A stretch of 64,000 nt of DNA from Phoebastria nigripes. Taxonomy: Eukaryota; Chordata; Aves; Procellariiformes; Diomedeidae. Each line of letters begins with the position of its first letter. Within the stretch, counting starts at the first letter, position 1. The position numbers were made by a program, and so were the translations under genes. Positions 19,498 to 33,284 of this stretch are shown here, in pieces. Under the pieces are notes generated by a model that was given only the letters and a program-made list of their open reading frames with translations, was not told the DNA's origin and ran no database searches. Location: contig JAYKAV010000778.1 in the NCBI GenBank assembly GCA_035582835.1, forward strand, positions 739,677 through 803,676, given 5' to 3'.

Positions 19498-20427
19498 GTC
19501 AGGCAGCCCGGGAAGGGGTGGTGTAGAGGGGAAGCACCCCAGGGTAGGGGGACCCCAAGCCCGGTGGAGGCTCGAAGCCAAGGGTGTGGGCACGGGGATG
19601 GGGTGGGAGACCCCCACCCTGGCCCTGGCCTCACCCAGGGGTTTCTGGGGAGCGCCCGGGGCAGGATGCNGCCTCGGGGTGCCTTATCCGGAGCAGCTCT
19701 GGGAGAGCTCCCGGGCTGCACTGGGGGGACTGGGAAGACTGGTCTCTGCTGGGCATGTATGGCAGAGGGGCAGCAAATCCACCCTTCCCATAGCACCCTG
19801 CAGCCCCCACCCCACCCCGAAAGCCCAGTGTGGGGCAGTGCGGGGTCCTTGGGGCTTTGCAGGGTCCCCATCCCACAGGGGATCCCCAGCCCCATGGCTC
19901 CCATCCCATGGGACAGCCCCAGCCCCCAGCCCCCCAGCCTCCCAGCCCCATCTCATGGGTACCCCCAGCCCCAGCCCCCAGCCCCCCCAGCCCCCCAGCC
20001 CCATCCCGTGGTTACCCCCAGCCCCACAGCTCCCATCCTGCCCGGCACAATCCCATCTTGCTCCGAAGGGCTGGGGCTCCCCACCACCCGGGATAAACCT
20101 GGGTGCTCAGCCCCACGCAGGATCAGGCCAGCAATGCCTGGCAGTGGTAAACCCCAGCACCCAGGGCAGGAGCATCCTTCCCCAGCACAGAAGGGGCCCG
20201 TGCCTCAGTTTCCCTCGATCACAGGGGGAGGGCGGCTGGCTGGGGCGGGGGCGTCAGGCTCCAGCCATCATCCAGCTCTACGGCGAGATGGCAGCGCTGC
20301 TGGGGGAGGAATTGCGGCGGGGAGCAGNGGCAGCAGCAGCCTGGCAGCACACGCCGAGCACAGGACCACAAGAAAAGGGGATTATTTTTAGCGTGGTTTC
20401 TAAGGAAATGAGACTTTAGCAACGGCT

Positions 20428-20445
20428 CTGTCTGTCTGTCTGTCA
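20428..20445. repeat. TCTG tetranucleotide repeat
   Basis: Four consecutive TCTG/GTCT units in the intergenic spacer. Confidence 0.8.
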
Positions 20446-20799
20446 GCCGCCCTCCCCTTCCTCCCCTCGCAGGGCGCTTGCTGCTCAGCTCCGATGGGGA
20501 GAGGCCCCAGACGGACGAGGTCCCTGCTATGGATGTTCTGGAAATGCAGCGAGCGTGGCCAGGTCTCTGCGGGGGGGGGGCGGTGATGGCTCGGGGTCCA
20601 TCATGTCCCCACGGGGGCTGCTCCGGGTGGGGTGGTGGCTCTGCTCTGGGTCACCCAGGGTGGGCACCGAGCCCTTTCTGTGCATCCCAGCCCTGGACCC
20701 TTCATACCAGCGACATCCAGAGCGAGAAATGTTTATCGGCTGAGGCTGGGACAGGAAAGGACGTGGCAGGATCCGTCCCCTGCTCCTGGATCTCTGGAG

Positions 20800-20840
20800 A
20801 TGGATGGACAGATGGGTGGATGGACAGACGGACGGATGGT
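20800..20840. repeat. GGAT/GGAC tetranucleotide repeat
   Basis: An impure run of GATGGATGGACAGATGGG-type tetranucleotides about 40 bp long. Confidence 0.8.
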
Positions 20841-23800
20841 ACCTGACACCTCGGTGATGGGCTTGCTCGCTGGGGCAGTGCCCCTCCTCGGGGCCAGGGG
20901 CAGGCGGCTCGGGGCAGCCTCGTGCACGGCACAGCACAGACAGAGCCAAACCCCGTGGCCGGAGGCGTGGGGGAGCAGTGGGTCACATCCTGCGGTGTGT
21001 CCCCACCCCATCCCCGGTGACCCAGAGGGGTAGCGAGTTTGCTGGGTCTCAGCCGAAGCCGCTGTCGCACTGCAGTGCCTGTGGAGCAGAGCCTCCCTCG
21101 GTGCCTTCCTCTGCCCGTGGCCGGAGGCTGCGTCAGCCCGGTGACACCCAGGAACACCCTGGCCACCAGCATAAGGCGAGCAAGGCGCTGGGCCAGCCCT
21201 TGGGGACAGTTTTCCTTGCAGAGACCCTGGAGCAAGCCAGGCAGCCGCGATGGCCTGCAGCCCGGCTCCAGCCACATCCCAAAGCAGCATCCGGGGAGCA
21301 AACCCCCCCCCCNGCTTCTGTCCCCTGGGTGCCGGGTGCTGGGTGCTGGCAGCATCCCCACGGGTGTGCAGAACAGGTTCTGCCTCATTTCTGCGCTGGG
21401 CGTTCNGGCAGCGGGGAGGGAGCGGGGGCGAGGAGCAAGTCCTGTCCCGCTCCCCAGCCCTGCTCCCCCCCTCCCCAGACTCGTTCTTCGGGTCGGCGAG
21501 GCGCAGGCAAGCCTGGGTCTCCCAGGGAGGGGAAACTGAGGCAGGGAGCATGTGCCGGAGCATTGGCAGCATCTTGCCTACCGGCGGGTTTGCGGGTGAG
21601 GAAGTGGGGCAGCACCCACAGCATCATCAGCACCCTGGCTGGGTGGGCAGCACCCATGAGACCACCAGCTGAGGGCAGCCAGGGTGGGCTGCAGGGGCGG
21701 GGGGCGTTGAGGGAAATGGAGGCTTTCAAGGCTCCTGCGGGAGCTGAGCTTCACGGCCACCAGCTGCCAAGAGCATCTCCAGAGGGACAGGGGCCCTGGA
21801 GCTGTCCCAGCCCACNTCCCCCCAGCCAGGAGGTGCTGAGGGGAGCATGGTGGTGGGGAGAAGGCCGGGAGGGATGGGGGTCCCTCCCCCCNGGACCCCG
21901 GAGGGGAGGGCAGGGCTTTGTCCTGAAGCATGGAGCCCACGCAAGCGGCAGATGCAGGAGATGCCAAATCCCCCCCCCGCCAGGCACCGGCTGCAGGACA
22001 CAAACAGCTCTGCAAACCGGGGAGGTGGGGGTTTCACACCCCAAAGCTGCCCCACAGACACACACCCCCCCCGGCAGCCTCCCCCAGCCCCAACCCCCCC
22101 CTTCCCTTTCTGCTATTGCTTTTACACCGCCACATCCCACCCCACAGTGATGGGGGTCACCTGGCCCCATCCCCCCTCCCAGGGACTCGGCTCCCCGTGC
22201 ACTCCCCGGGGATGGAGCCCAGCTCCTGTGCAGACAGAGCCCAGCTCCCACAAGCCGGGGGGGCTCTTTGCTTGCAGCCCCCTCTTCATTTTTAATTTTT
22301 AATCACCGCAATAGAGCAGGGACCTTGCAGCGTTTCCACCTTTGGCCCTGGCTTGGGATGATGTGCAAGGTCTGCCCAGAAAGACGCGGGCATCAAGAGC
22401 CCCAGCGTNGGGTCTTGCACCCCCTTCCCCTCCCCTGCCTGGGAAACAACGTGGATGATGGGGTGGCTGAGGATGAGGAGGGAGCTGCAGCCTCGGAGGC
22501 ACCACGGCCACCACTGCTGGCATTTTCAAGAGCTTCCACCGTGCAAATGCTTAAGTGCAATTTGATATTGCTCCCCAGGGCCCCCTCCAAGGGGATGAGA
22601 AACCGGGGTCCCCTCCCCTCCAGCCAGCTGTGGCAAAGTGACCCCGCTTCAAAGCCGGCTCCATGCCAGCCCCGCGGCAGTGGCACGGCTGGCGATGGGG
22701 CATCCGCTCCCCTGTCCCTGTGGGGAGGTCAGGGACCCCCAGCCCCGCTCCCCGTGCTGAAGAAGCTCCCGCACGGCGGCTGCCAGGGTGGATCAGTCAC
22801 GCTCAGCCATCCCGGGCAAGGGCAGAGGGATGGGAGGCAGCGAGGTTGCTTGGTTCAGGCCATTGGGATGGTTGGGATGGTTCCTGCCACTCCGCTTTGC
22901 AGCCTCCCTGGCTTCCAGCAGCCTCCGTCTGTCCCGGGGCTGGACTGGCCACGCTGAGAGGTAGGAGAGAAAAATGAGAGGAGCTGGGCTTCCACAGTCC
23001 AGCCTCCTGCCACGGCCGGAGAGCTGTGCGCACCCCGGGTGCCCAAGTGTGACTATCTTGGCACATTCAGACCGGCTGCTTCCGTATAATCCCCAAATAC
23101 CATGACCCGAACCGTGCGGCTCAGCTCCCACGCACCTCCGGCCAGATTCCCTGCAGCTCCCCGGGCAGCAGAAGTGGGTTAGAAAAATCCTGCCACGCTT
23201 GGGAGGCGAGCAGGGACGCAGCAGGACGGTTACAGCAGTACAGAGCCACGCACGCTGGGTAGAGCGTGTTCCTGGGGGGTTTTTGCATCCTCACCTCATG
23301 CTCCAGCGACAGACGTGTGCAGGATAAAGCCCTCAGAGGCTGCCTGCCATCCCCCCCGCTGCCATTTCGCAGCCCCGGAGCCGAAGCAGGGGCTGGAGTT
23401 AAGGCAGCCGCAGGAGCAGCGTGGTTTGGATCAAGGGGCTGAGCAGGAGAGGATCCAGGTGGTGTTTTGTAAGATGGCTGCACAGTTAAATCCCCGAGCC
23501 TTGTACACAACCTAATTTTAAGGCTGATCTACTTCCCCCACTGCGCAGCTTTGGCCTCTGGATATCAGATGTAACGGAAAATCGGCCACTGCATTAGCAA
23601 TCGTTAACAGCACTCAGAGGCCCAGCTTCCCTCGCTCCCAGTTCAGGCAGTGGTATCCTGCTGGGAGAGGGGAAAACGAGGCCAGCTCTTCACATCCCAC
23701 TCTGCCCTCCGCTCCTCTGTAGCTCCCGGCAGCCCTGGCCCCAGCACACACGTTCCCTCCCCAACAGCTTGCAGGGAAATGGAAGATGAGGGGCTCTGTG

Positions 23801-24354
23801 CTGGCAGGGGAAAGGACCCCAGCCTCCAAGAAAAGAGATGCCAGAGACTTAGGACTATGGAAAGGGAACAGCTCAATGGGATCAACCTGGAAGAGGGGGG
23901 CTTATCTTCTAAAAAAAAGCATCCTCCTCCCCAAAGCGCACAGCTCCCGCCTGCCCAGGGCCACGCAGGACTCTGCCGACGGGGCAGAGGCTTAGGGATT
24001 GGCAAAGGGCAAGAGCAGGCACAGCCCCTTCTCCTCCCAAACATAACAAAGACCCTTGGCAGGTCCCCGGCTTTGAGACCTGGCATTAAAGCCTGCAAAC
24101 ACTTCCCGCGTTGCAGCAATTAGGTCCCCCTGCCCCCAAAACCCCCCCTTCCCAACAGCAGGTCTGAAAACAGGGCTGTGAGTTTTACCCTGGTGCAGAG
24201 CAAAGGGCAAGTTTATAAAGTAAAAGGCGTGGGAGCTTTGGGGTCCGGCTCCTGCGTGCAGCCAGCTCAGCGGGGCAGGGGGGAATACCAACCGCACTCC
24301 CGGCTGACGGCTGGAAGGAGGCAAGAGCCTCGACAATAAGAGATGCGGCACTTG

Positions 24355-27300
24355 GAGACATCCACAGAAATAAGTTTATTTCCCCTACCGTCAGGATTAT
24401 GAAACCACAGAAGCAGAGTTTAAATATTTACAAAGTAATCCAGCGCCCCACAGAGATCAAGAGAACAAAGTATGAGGGTACAGAGGGCTCACCCTCGCCG
24501 AAGAGCAATGGCAACGCCACAGAGCTCTGCAGCACAAGCACATGCAAAGGGGAAAGGAGAGGAGCATAAAACTGGCATCTGGAAGGTGAAGGACAGGGTG
24601 AACCTTTAATGTGGCTAGTCAAAGGGGGCACTGCGAAGAAGCCGGTAGTGAGATGAAGGAAGCTGCAAGGAGAGGACATTCCTTACCCACCCCCCCGTTC
24701 TGCCACCTCCCACGCCAAGAGGAAGCAGCCCACTCCCCACACAACCGCAGCCACTGGCTGCAGCGCTGCTGGGAAGCCATGCCAAGCACCGCCGGGGTTT
24801 CTCTGCACTCCCGCAGCATTGGGCTGACACTAACGCAGCGTAGGAAAACAGTAAATCCGACCAGCCCACCCACCTCTCCCAGCATCCGACCTCTGCGGGC
24901 ACCATCCTTCATTGTGCGAGTTCAGACAGCTTTGCATGTCCAGCAGGGATGTGCGGGCTGGCTCTGCGGTACCTCAGCTTTGAGCCTTGCTCCCCCGTTA
25001 GCTGTGTTTCCTTCGGATGCCCGGAGCCATCCTCCGTCTCTGTCGGTGGAAGCGGGTCGGCTGTTCAGCCAGGACTTGGGCGAAGCGCCGCCTTCCTTCC
25101 CCAGCAGCCAGCACTCCAACCGACTGTGAGGCTCATTTGCTGCTGCTCGATAAGTCTCCATTCGAAACCCAGAACTGGTAAAAAGCGTTAGGAGCAAATG
25201 ACAAGGATTTTCACGGTGGGGAATGGCACTCAACATGTTTTCAGAAGTCCCAGGAACGGGGACTGTGGCCAGCAGCCCTGCTCCCGGCCTCCCCCGACAA
25301 CTCGAAGTCTCAGCTTTGGCAACGCTTGTATAGCTTATCGATAAAACACTGAATCAACGTGTGAGACAGGCCTAAGAGTCTCTAGGTTATTGCTACTGCG
25401 TAAGACAGGTTGGCTTCAGCCCTGGGGCCAGGGACTCCAAGCGCATCCTTGGCAGGTCACTCTGAGAAATCATACTTAAATTAAAAACAGAGGCAAAGGA
25501 CTAATCTCTCCTGTTCAACTGGCTTGTCCTAGGGCATGTTAGCCAGGCTCGCTGGGTGGAGACCGCAGCGACACAGGGTAGCTCGGTAAGACACCATCCT
25601 TTCATTGTAAGGTTCTCTTTGATCAAGATCTTGGCTTTCTAATCAGCCCCAGGCCCAGCAGCCTCCAGCCCGCTCTCCACACAGGCTTGAAATGACTGTA
25701 CAGAGCAGACACTGATGCCTATTTCAGTTCCAGGTAGACGGGGAAGGGCACCGAGGTCTGCACACCTCCTCCACCTGCCCCAGAAAAGCCAGCACCAGAT
25801 GATAGAGAGACAACTGGATGGCAGGGAGAAGGGAGAGGTTTAAGGGGCTATTTAAAAGTGACTGAGGAAAAGGAAGAAATGCAGAAATCAAGAAGCCCAA
25901 GAGGAGTCCCCAACCCTCCCATATGGCTAGAGGAGTCGGGGAGATGGAAGCAGATGGAAAGGCACACAGGGACAGGTCTGAGAGCCAGCAGGGTGACGGT
26001 GAATGGGCTTCCCAGTCAGAGGAAGCCACAGGGACAGCAGGCAGCGGAGAAGAGCTTTCTTGCTGGCCACGAGCACTCCTTGCGGTTGAAATCCATCAGG
26101 TAGTGGAGTAAAGAGCTGGCCTTTCAAGGCATGAATGGAAAAGCTATTCTCCTTCCTCTGCAGTCAGAGGGGATCTGCTCAACTGCACATAACCCTTCAG
26201 CCACACTTTTTTTTTTTTTAAAAAAGTCACTTGGCTCAGAGCCCCAAAGCAATCAGCATCTGCAGGCCAGAGCCTCAGCAAACACAGACCTGGACCTCTC
26301 GCCCTGGAAGAGGCTCTGGGTCATGTCCAAATTCACCTCCTGCCTAACACTCAAGAACAACCTACCCCCCTACTACCCATCCTGCCCGATCCAGGGCCTA
26401 AAAGGGCCATCAGCCCCCAATACTGCCAGACCAGCATTTCTCGCATCAAAGTCAGTCCTGCTCTTACTCCAGGTGTGCTCTTCAAAGCACACCAAGGAAG
26501 TAAACAGACCTTCTTGTTCACCATCCTGGAACCAGCCGCAAGAAAGCCAGTGCCCCAGTTTGCTGCTACAAAGTCCAACCAGAACATGGATGCTTTCCAG
26601 CCCCTTCANCTTTTCTTTTAATCTCTGATGGCCCCACTAAGCTCAGGTCTCAGGTGCTGCTCTCATGGATGCTTTCAAAACCCTATGCTAAGCCTTCTGT
26701 CCCAGAAACATGTATCTGCTGCTGCTGCCACCTCTGCAGGCTCAGGTATTATGCAACACACAAAATACTAGGGATCAAAGGAAAGTAAATGGCTCATGAG
26801 AAGGTGGCTCGTGAGAAGCATAATGACAATTTTAGATATTCAGAGCACAAGGAGAAGCAGGGAAGCTGTATTTTCTCTGGCACAAGCTAAAAGGGACTTA
26901 GCAGTAGACTCCCAACTCTGGAACAGGCCACTGAAAGTGTGTAGACTGCCATGAGCCATACCCAAGCCAGTTGATCGACTTTCCTGCCTTTCTGGGCTCA
27001 CCAGCAGGACCAGACGTATTTGCCCTGCCACAGAGCGTTCCTCTGTGCGTCTCCTCAGAGGAGTGTCCCGCCATCAACACCTTTCTGTCACTACTGGGGA
27101 GACCNTCAGTGAATGCTGCGGCACTCTACATCCCCAGGAGGAACCCCACACCTCCACTTTGAAACATGAGCTACAGGAGAGTCGTGCAGCAGGGAAACAA
27201 CAACTCCTTCTTGGAGACTCAGGAAATTTGAGGAAGCACCTGATGAAGTCTGCCAAGAGGAAGAAACCAGGTGATCAGAGAGAACCTTACAAGGTGTATC

Positions 27301-27662
27301 TGCTTGTGCTCCTGAACCAGGAGGCAGGCTTTGCCTTGCAGCTTTTTACTTGGCACTGAAAGCAAAAGTGCCGATGCCTCTCCTTTCCTGATTGCGTTTT
27401 TACCGACCAAATTGCAGAAAGGGAGCATATTCAGGGAGAGAGCAGGAGGCTTCAGGACCCTTGACATTGGGAGACACCATCGACAGAACAAAAACAGAAG
27501 GAAAAGAAGCCAGTTCCAGGAAATAAAGATGAGCTGTTACAATGGAGTGGAGTTGCCACCTTCCCCAGAAAACGCCTCCCAGAGTCCCATGCCTCCATCT
27601 CGCTGGATCAGTCACAGTTTCTTCCTTCGTGTGCCCACGGAATGGGGAGTTCACAGCTGCCA
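24355..27662 (-). other. TMEM222: TMEM222 3' UTR with poly(A) signal at 24375-24380
   Basis: Downstream of the TMEM222 stop (27663-27665, minus strand) the first canonical AATAAA on the minus strand is at 24380-24375 (plus-strand TTTATT). It is followed by a TGTG-containing downstream element. This would give a 3' UTR of about 3.3 kb in one exon. Weaker TTTAAT-type signals at about 26613 and 24605 could give shorter forms. No other gene is seen in the stretch. Confidence 0.6.
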
Positions 27663-30600
27663 TCACCGCAAATGAAGCGTCAGAACAATGGTCACGATCA
27701 CTCCCAAGAAGAGGATAAAGGGAAGCCAGGTCTTCACAAATCCCCCTATGCTGCAAGATGGAAAAAAGGGGGAGGGTTTAAATGTAAGAAATCAGCAGAG
27801 AAAAACAAGAGGGAGAGAACGATGTGAGAATAACTGGAGAAATCAGGAGGAGACAGATGTCTTTCTGACTTTCTTATCCATTGGTGGTACTGCTATACGA
27901 CATGTCCTGGAGATTCGGTCCATGTTAAAAATTGAGACTAAATCAGGTCCACAAGTAACTATATCATGAACAACAGGGCTGGACTCTCCTTCCAGCTTAA
28001 ATTCAGGTCAAAGACTAGCACGTTTCATATCTGCACAGATAGGAGTGGTGACAGGAGACCACAAAAAATGAAACCCCGTTACCACAGGCCTCATTATTCA
28101 GACTGCTGGTGTATTTAACCAAGACAGCAGGGACTACGCTTGCCTAAAAGCTGGTAGAGAAGCTTTTCCAGAACAGCGAAGACCCAACAGAAGTGGAGCA
28201 ACTCAAAAGCTTTATGCAGGGCAGTCCTCGCAGAATCTCCTCTTCAGGCACAAGGAGCTGAAATGGAGATTAAGTGCCCTTTCTAGTAAGGAAAGCTCAG
28301 GGTTTTCCTCTCCGCTCAAGTTGGAAGCTCCACACCAGTTGGAAATCTGACTAGTTTTCATGTAAACAAGATTCAAGAGAGGGAAGAGAAACCAGTAATC
28401 CTTGGAGACAAGCCATTCTGTGACCTTATGTTCTGACCTAACCCAGCCAAAAGACAACACAGAGCGAGATTTGCTTTAGCTAGCATTTCCCAAATTCCAG
28501 GCACCCTAAATTAGCTGCCAGATACAGTATTTCAGGAGCAGCATCTAGTGCAACCCAGCAAGCACTCTTGGTTCTTTTCCTAAGAGGAGGCAGCAGGCAG
28601 TGACAGTACTGCCTACCAGCAACATACACCCACATGTTTTAGGGGAGAGGTGCTTCTCCCTTCTCCACGGGACAGTCTGAAGCTTTGGAGGGCTAGGAAG
28701 AATGAAAGAAACAGAGCCCCTCTGCCTGCTGAATCAAGACTTCTCCTCAGCTCACCTTACATACTTCCCATACAGGAGTGAGAAGAAGCAGAGTTTCACC
28801 ATGTTCCAGGAGGTGCTGTTATCGTATCTCATCAAGTTTAAGGCCAGAGCCACGTGAGAATGGCAGTTATCACAGCAAAGGTTGTGCTGGAACAGAAAAA
28901 GGGGCATGGGATTAGAAATCCTGTCCTTGAGGTTCCTCAGTTCTACACCCTGTGCTGGTGCAGACCCACAGGTCCCACTCCTGCCACAAGCACCCAAACA
29001 CTGGGAGATATTCCTCCACACACAGACAGGACATCAGCGTCGGAGCCGTACCATTCGGTGCTTGTACTCCTCCGAGGCATCGTGTACGGCCGTGTCCCAA
29101 GCATTGGGACCAGTGGAGTATACTTTGCTGGGATCCAGTTTCCAGTACCTAGAAGGATGAGAACAGATCCCTTCACATTACTGCTGCACCTTTACAATTT
29201 CTTGCTCTTCCCAGCAGGAAGATGCTTAAAGCACTTAGAGAAATCCACTACCTCTGGAGTCCACGGAGCCGAGCTCTTCAAGACAAGTGTATGCTGCAGA
29301 GGGCAGCAGAAACTAATGCTCAGCACCCTCAGCCCGACAGCACCCCAGAGAGAGAAACTGCAGACTGCAGGGGCACAGATAAAACTTTGAACTGCTGTCA
29401 TGTCCTGTGATGTGAAACCTTCAGGCCATTCAAAATGTAAACCTGATCTGACAGATACACAAAACCCAGGCACCTCTCCTCCTCCCCCCTGAAAATCATT
29501 AACAGGACGTGAGTGATGACAGTTCATTAGTACAGCACAGGCAGTATTTACTTGGAGCGCTTGTTGTTAACATTATCTTAAAATGTTTTAGCCTTTTCTT
29601 TTTTTTTTTTTAATAAAGGCTCCATACAGCTCTCATTATTAATACCATTACATTGCTGTCGCGCTTCTAAAAAGATTTAAATTAACGTGGTTTCTTGAAA
29701 AGCAGAGACACAGTAGCCATCCACTTGAATTAAGGCAGCTGAACAACAAGAAAAGCAATATTATAGCATGTCTGTCTCCATGAATTAAAGGACATCTGCC
29801 GGTCAGCTGGTTAGCTTAATAAAAACTAACAAGAGCACTTACTTCACTGGCTTCCCAAATGCCATGTTGTCTTCCTACAAAAAAGGAAAAACATCTCAAG
29901 AGGATAACCCCACNCAATGTTCATGACATGCCTCTTGCTGGGAGGCCTCACAGCCCGCGATCGCTTAGTGATAAAACTGTCACATTGCCTCAGCAGTCTC
30001 AGGATACCAATCTTATTTGTGTGTCTGGATTTAGATTTCAACTGTTTTCATACTCTTGCTCTGGGCATGAGTATAATTATACTCTATACACGGTGACATC
30101 ATCTAGCTATATGGTATATGTACCTTGTTCCCCCCCCACCCCTTTTTTTTTTTAACTGTTAATATCTTGTTAACTCAAAGTTGTAAGTGTTCCAATCTAT
30201 TAAGGATATTAATTACCCCAACTTAAAACNGCCTTACTTTCAAAATCCACCAGGCTATAAAGCAGTTTAGAAGATTGGCACATACGCGATGCTAAGCAGC
30301 ATGACAGTAACAGGCATGCTGAGGAAGTTGGAAGGCAGCTTCTGTTACTCAGAATTAAGAGAATTTAGGTTCAAAATTCCCATTTAAGAGCCTGGATTAC
30401 AAGATTTTTTCCCTTCTGCTCACCAAACCAAACTAGCCACTACCTATCATATCCCTCAAACGAACTCCACTGGCCAGCAGCCCACAGAGTAATAGCAATG
30501 ATCCACGATCTTCAGAAACATCTAAACCATTACTTTGCAAAACTTCGAACTGCAAAAGACAGGGGATGGCTCAAACATCACCAGCGAAGGTGAGAAGCAG

Positions 30601-33284
30601 ACCAAGCACAGATTCTGCCTAAGCACCCGGATCCATCATTTACTTACTGAGACAAAGTACGGCCCCGCGAAGTCCCGAATGACTCCAGTTGACGTGCAGA
30701 TACCCATGTGGCCAATGATCGGGAAGAGCCATCTACCGAGGCAACAAGTGAACCGTCAGGCTGAGATATTTGCCCCCCGATCGCACCGAGTGCGTGCAAC
30801 ATGCTGCCAGGAGACTGCTGGAGCGGCCGTACAACCAACTGCATAGCATGGGATAGACAGGCACAGTTAACGCGTTATACGCAGCCGAGAGATGAAAGCA
30901 GGTGAGCCAAAGCTAGGCAAAGACCGGTAAAGACACAGACGAGGTACAAGCAAAAGAAAAACACGCAGGGAATACCCAAAGCTGTGCTCTCCTGACATGC
31001 AGGTCTAGAGTCAGCTCGTCCGTGGGGCAGTCAGGCTCCGGGATTTTACCGTGAGTGGCTGCAGTTTCAGAGAGCGCAAGACTCCGAAGGCCTGCACTAC
31101 ACACGTCCCTCGCCAGGGAGGGGCGAGCCCCGGTCTCCCCAAATAAACCCATTTGTGTATCCAAGTAAAAAGGTTAGATCCAGGAGAAACTGCCTTGAGA
31201 TAAAACCAGCCTTTCTACTTCAACAACTGAAAATAAGGTTACCCATGCCCATCTTTCCATCCACACTGCAGCTTTTCACAGCAAACTAGATTTAAGCACC
31301 CCAGACAGAAAACGGGGCTGCTGCCTCCAGGAAGAGCATTCCCTCCCCTAAATGATCCCATTGTTTCAAAGAGCTTCTCCTCCCCGCTGGATATTTACAG
31401 CCCCAGGGAGCAGCAGATCTATATCCCAACCCCCTCCCATCATCATCACTTAGAAGTAAATACTTCAGGCCAAGTTACAGCTCTCTCCCACATCCTCCGG
31501 CATTCTCAGGTTTGCTGACCTCTCTCCAATTTCTCACTCCTCTCTCCCTGAGGGACTGCAAGCAGTGACTAATATTTCACAAGAGATTACAGCAACGCTA
31601 AACAGAAACAGACTCACAAGCCACAGCTCAATTAGAGATCCTAAAACAATCAAAATAAAAAGGGACTGAGGCGGTTGGATGTTATGAGGAAAGACAAGCC
31701 ATACACGCCAATAAGCACAGCTGAGGTTATACATAGCATATAGTTCCCGTCGAAGACATAACCCTACGACGCAGAGAAAGGACTCTGCAAAGTTTGATGT
31801 TCTGCACTTGCATCGCTTACCCTCTGCATGTTCCTATCTGGTGTGAGGCAAAGACAGTTTGGCTATCTGTGCAATGTTTTATCAGCCAGAAGGTACGGCT
31901 GAATATAACGCTGTCACAGCGTTGCCGCCTTCAAAGGTCTAGACACTTCTTCCTTTTTTTAATTCTCCTCTCAGCCCTGACTAGCTTTCAAGCCTCCAAA
32001 TCCAAGGACGACAGGAAACGTCAGAGAGGGAAAATGGAGCTATTATGCAATCTAACGAGAGATTTTGCCACATAACAACACCGAAATTTCTGCTGCAAAA
32101 CAAAATCAACAGGAAGATGTCACTGTTCATCGGGGAATGAACCCACAAAGAAATACGGATGGCCGGTGACTTTGGCAGCCCGACAGCTCTCTTCATCAGT
32201 CCCAGCGGGAGATAAGAAGGTTAAAAGCTTTGGAAAATCCTCCAGGAAAAGACTAAGGTGGAAATTTTAAGCAATCAAAAAAGAAAAGAGATAAAAACCA
32301 AGGCTGGTCTGTAGCTGTACGTGAGACACCAACAGGAGAGTTGCAGCTTCTCCTCGCCGAGGAGAGTTACGGTGCCATTCCCAATCCTGGCACGGACCAC
32401 GCCACGTCTTCTACCTGACTTTCAGCTCTGGCTCAGTAAACATTATCACCTGATTTGAACCGGAGGGGAAGAGGAAGACATAAAAATAAGTCTTTGTGTT
32501 CCCAGACTATCCCCAAAGCCACATTTTACAGCTTTTCATATTCCCACGACCAGAGAAAAACTCAGAAGTTCTCCTCGGAGCCTGCTTATGCCTGGCTGAC
32601 AAGACTGGGAAGGCAAATCGACTTCTAACTCATTAAAAGCGAAGCGCAGAGGCTCTCCTCAAGGCATAACGTGGTCTAAGATCTCCGTAGCCAAACCTTT
32701 GCTCCAAAACCATGAAAGGCTTCCCACGTTTCACCGGATCCCCTCTGCTCCCGCTCCTGCAGAGACAAGCCCGCTCACCGCAAAGCTTTCCCCACACACG
32801 CCCTTGCTGCGGGGAGAGGAGAGCCCTACCCCAGGGACTGAATCCTACACGGGCCCTGAAGCAGGCGGGCACCCAGTCACCCCACAGCGGGCCGGGCACC
32901 CTGCCTGGCCCGGAGCAGGCCAGGCAGCCAGTTACCCCGGTCTGCCTGCCCCAAAGCGGGCCAGCACCCAGTTACCCCAAAGCAGGCCGGGCTCCCTGCC
33001 AGCTCCGGAGCAGGCTGAGCACCCANGCACTCCGGAGCCCGGCCCCGGGAGAGGGAAGGGGTGCCCTGGCCCGGGCCCTTCCCCGGTAGCGAGGCGCGGG
33101 CCCAGGCCCCAGCCGGGCCGCCCGCCCCCGGGGCCGGCCGGGAGCGTAGGGCCCGCACTCACGTCAGGACGGGGATGGGGGTCCACACCACGCAGTAAGG
33201 GAAGCGGCCGCGCTCGGCGTCCAGCCCGGCCCCGCCGCCGCCGCCGCCATTGAACTGCTTCATCTTGGCCTCCGCTTCCGCCAT
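27663..33284 (-). CDS. TMEM222: TMEM222, conserved small transmembrane protein, six coding exons
   Basis: Small integral membrane protein of poorly defined molecular function, linked in humans to a neurodevelopmental disorder. Exons, 5' to 3' on the minus strand: 33284-33163, 30732-30648, 29874-29843, 29148-29052, 28886-28756, 27750-27663. Phases agree and give 184 codons, against about 208 in human; the difference is a shorter N-terminus. The start [11 protein letters not shown] precedes a six-glycine run encoded by GCC-rich repeats. Very conserved blocks follow: [86 protein letters not shown]. The His/Cys/Asn-rich block resembles the DUF778 family. The hydrophobic C-terminal segment [17 protein letters not shown] is a membrane helix, and the N-terminal [17 protein letters not shown] is another candidate. 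Exon 3 is only 32 nt. Confidence 0.97.
32850..33040. repeat. Degenerate ~40-bp repeat in TMEM222 intron 1
   Basis: Imperfect units with the core CACCCAGTTACCCC and AAAGCAGGCCGGGC occur about four times next to the CpG-rich first exon. Copies are clearly diverged. Confidence 0.6.

Larger units (their letters stand above)
17067..24355. other. Intergenic region between the SYTL1 start and the TMEM222 3' end
   Basis: No exon of a recognisable family was found on either strand. Expected contents are the SYTL1 promoter and any non-coding first exon (somewhere upstream of 17066) and spacer DNA. The DNA is very GC-rich to about 23 kb with C/G homopolymers, a 110-bp duplication, a 30-G run, AGCCCC-rich tracts (19900-20010) and tetranucleotide repeats. 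The many open frames are low-complexity Pro/Gly/Arg translations. Confidence 0.6.

Noticed and set aside
24361..27660. Several 60-170 codon open frames downstream of the TMEM222 stop
   Set aside because: None resembles a known family or has matched splice sites. The stretch is better explained as TMEM222 3' UTR.
29040..29160. Plus-strand open frames at the TMEM222 exon 4 locus
   Set aside because: They are antisense shadows of a highly conserved minus-strand exon with correct splice sites.
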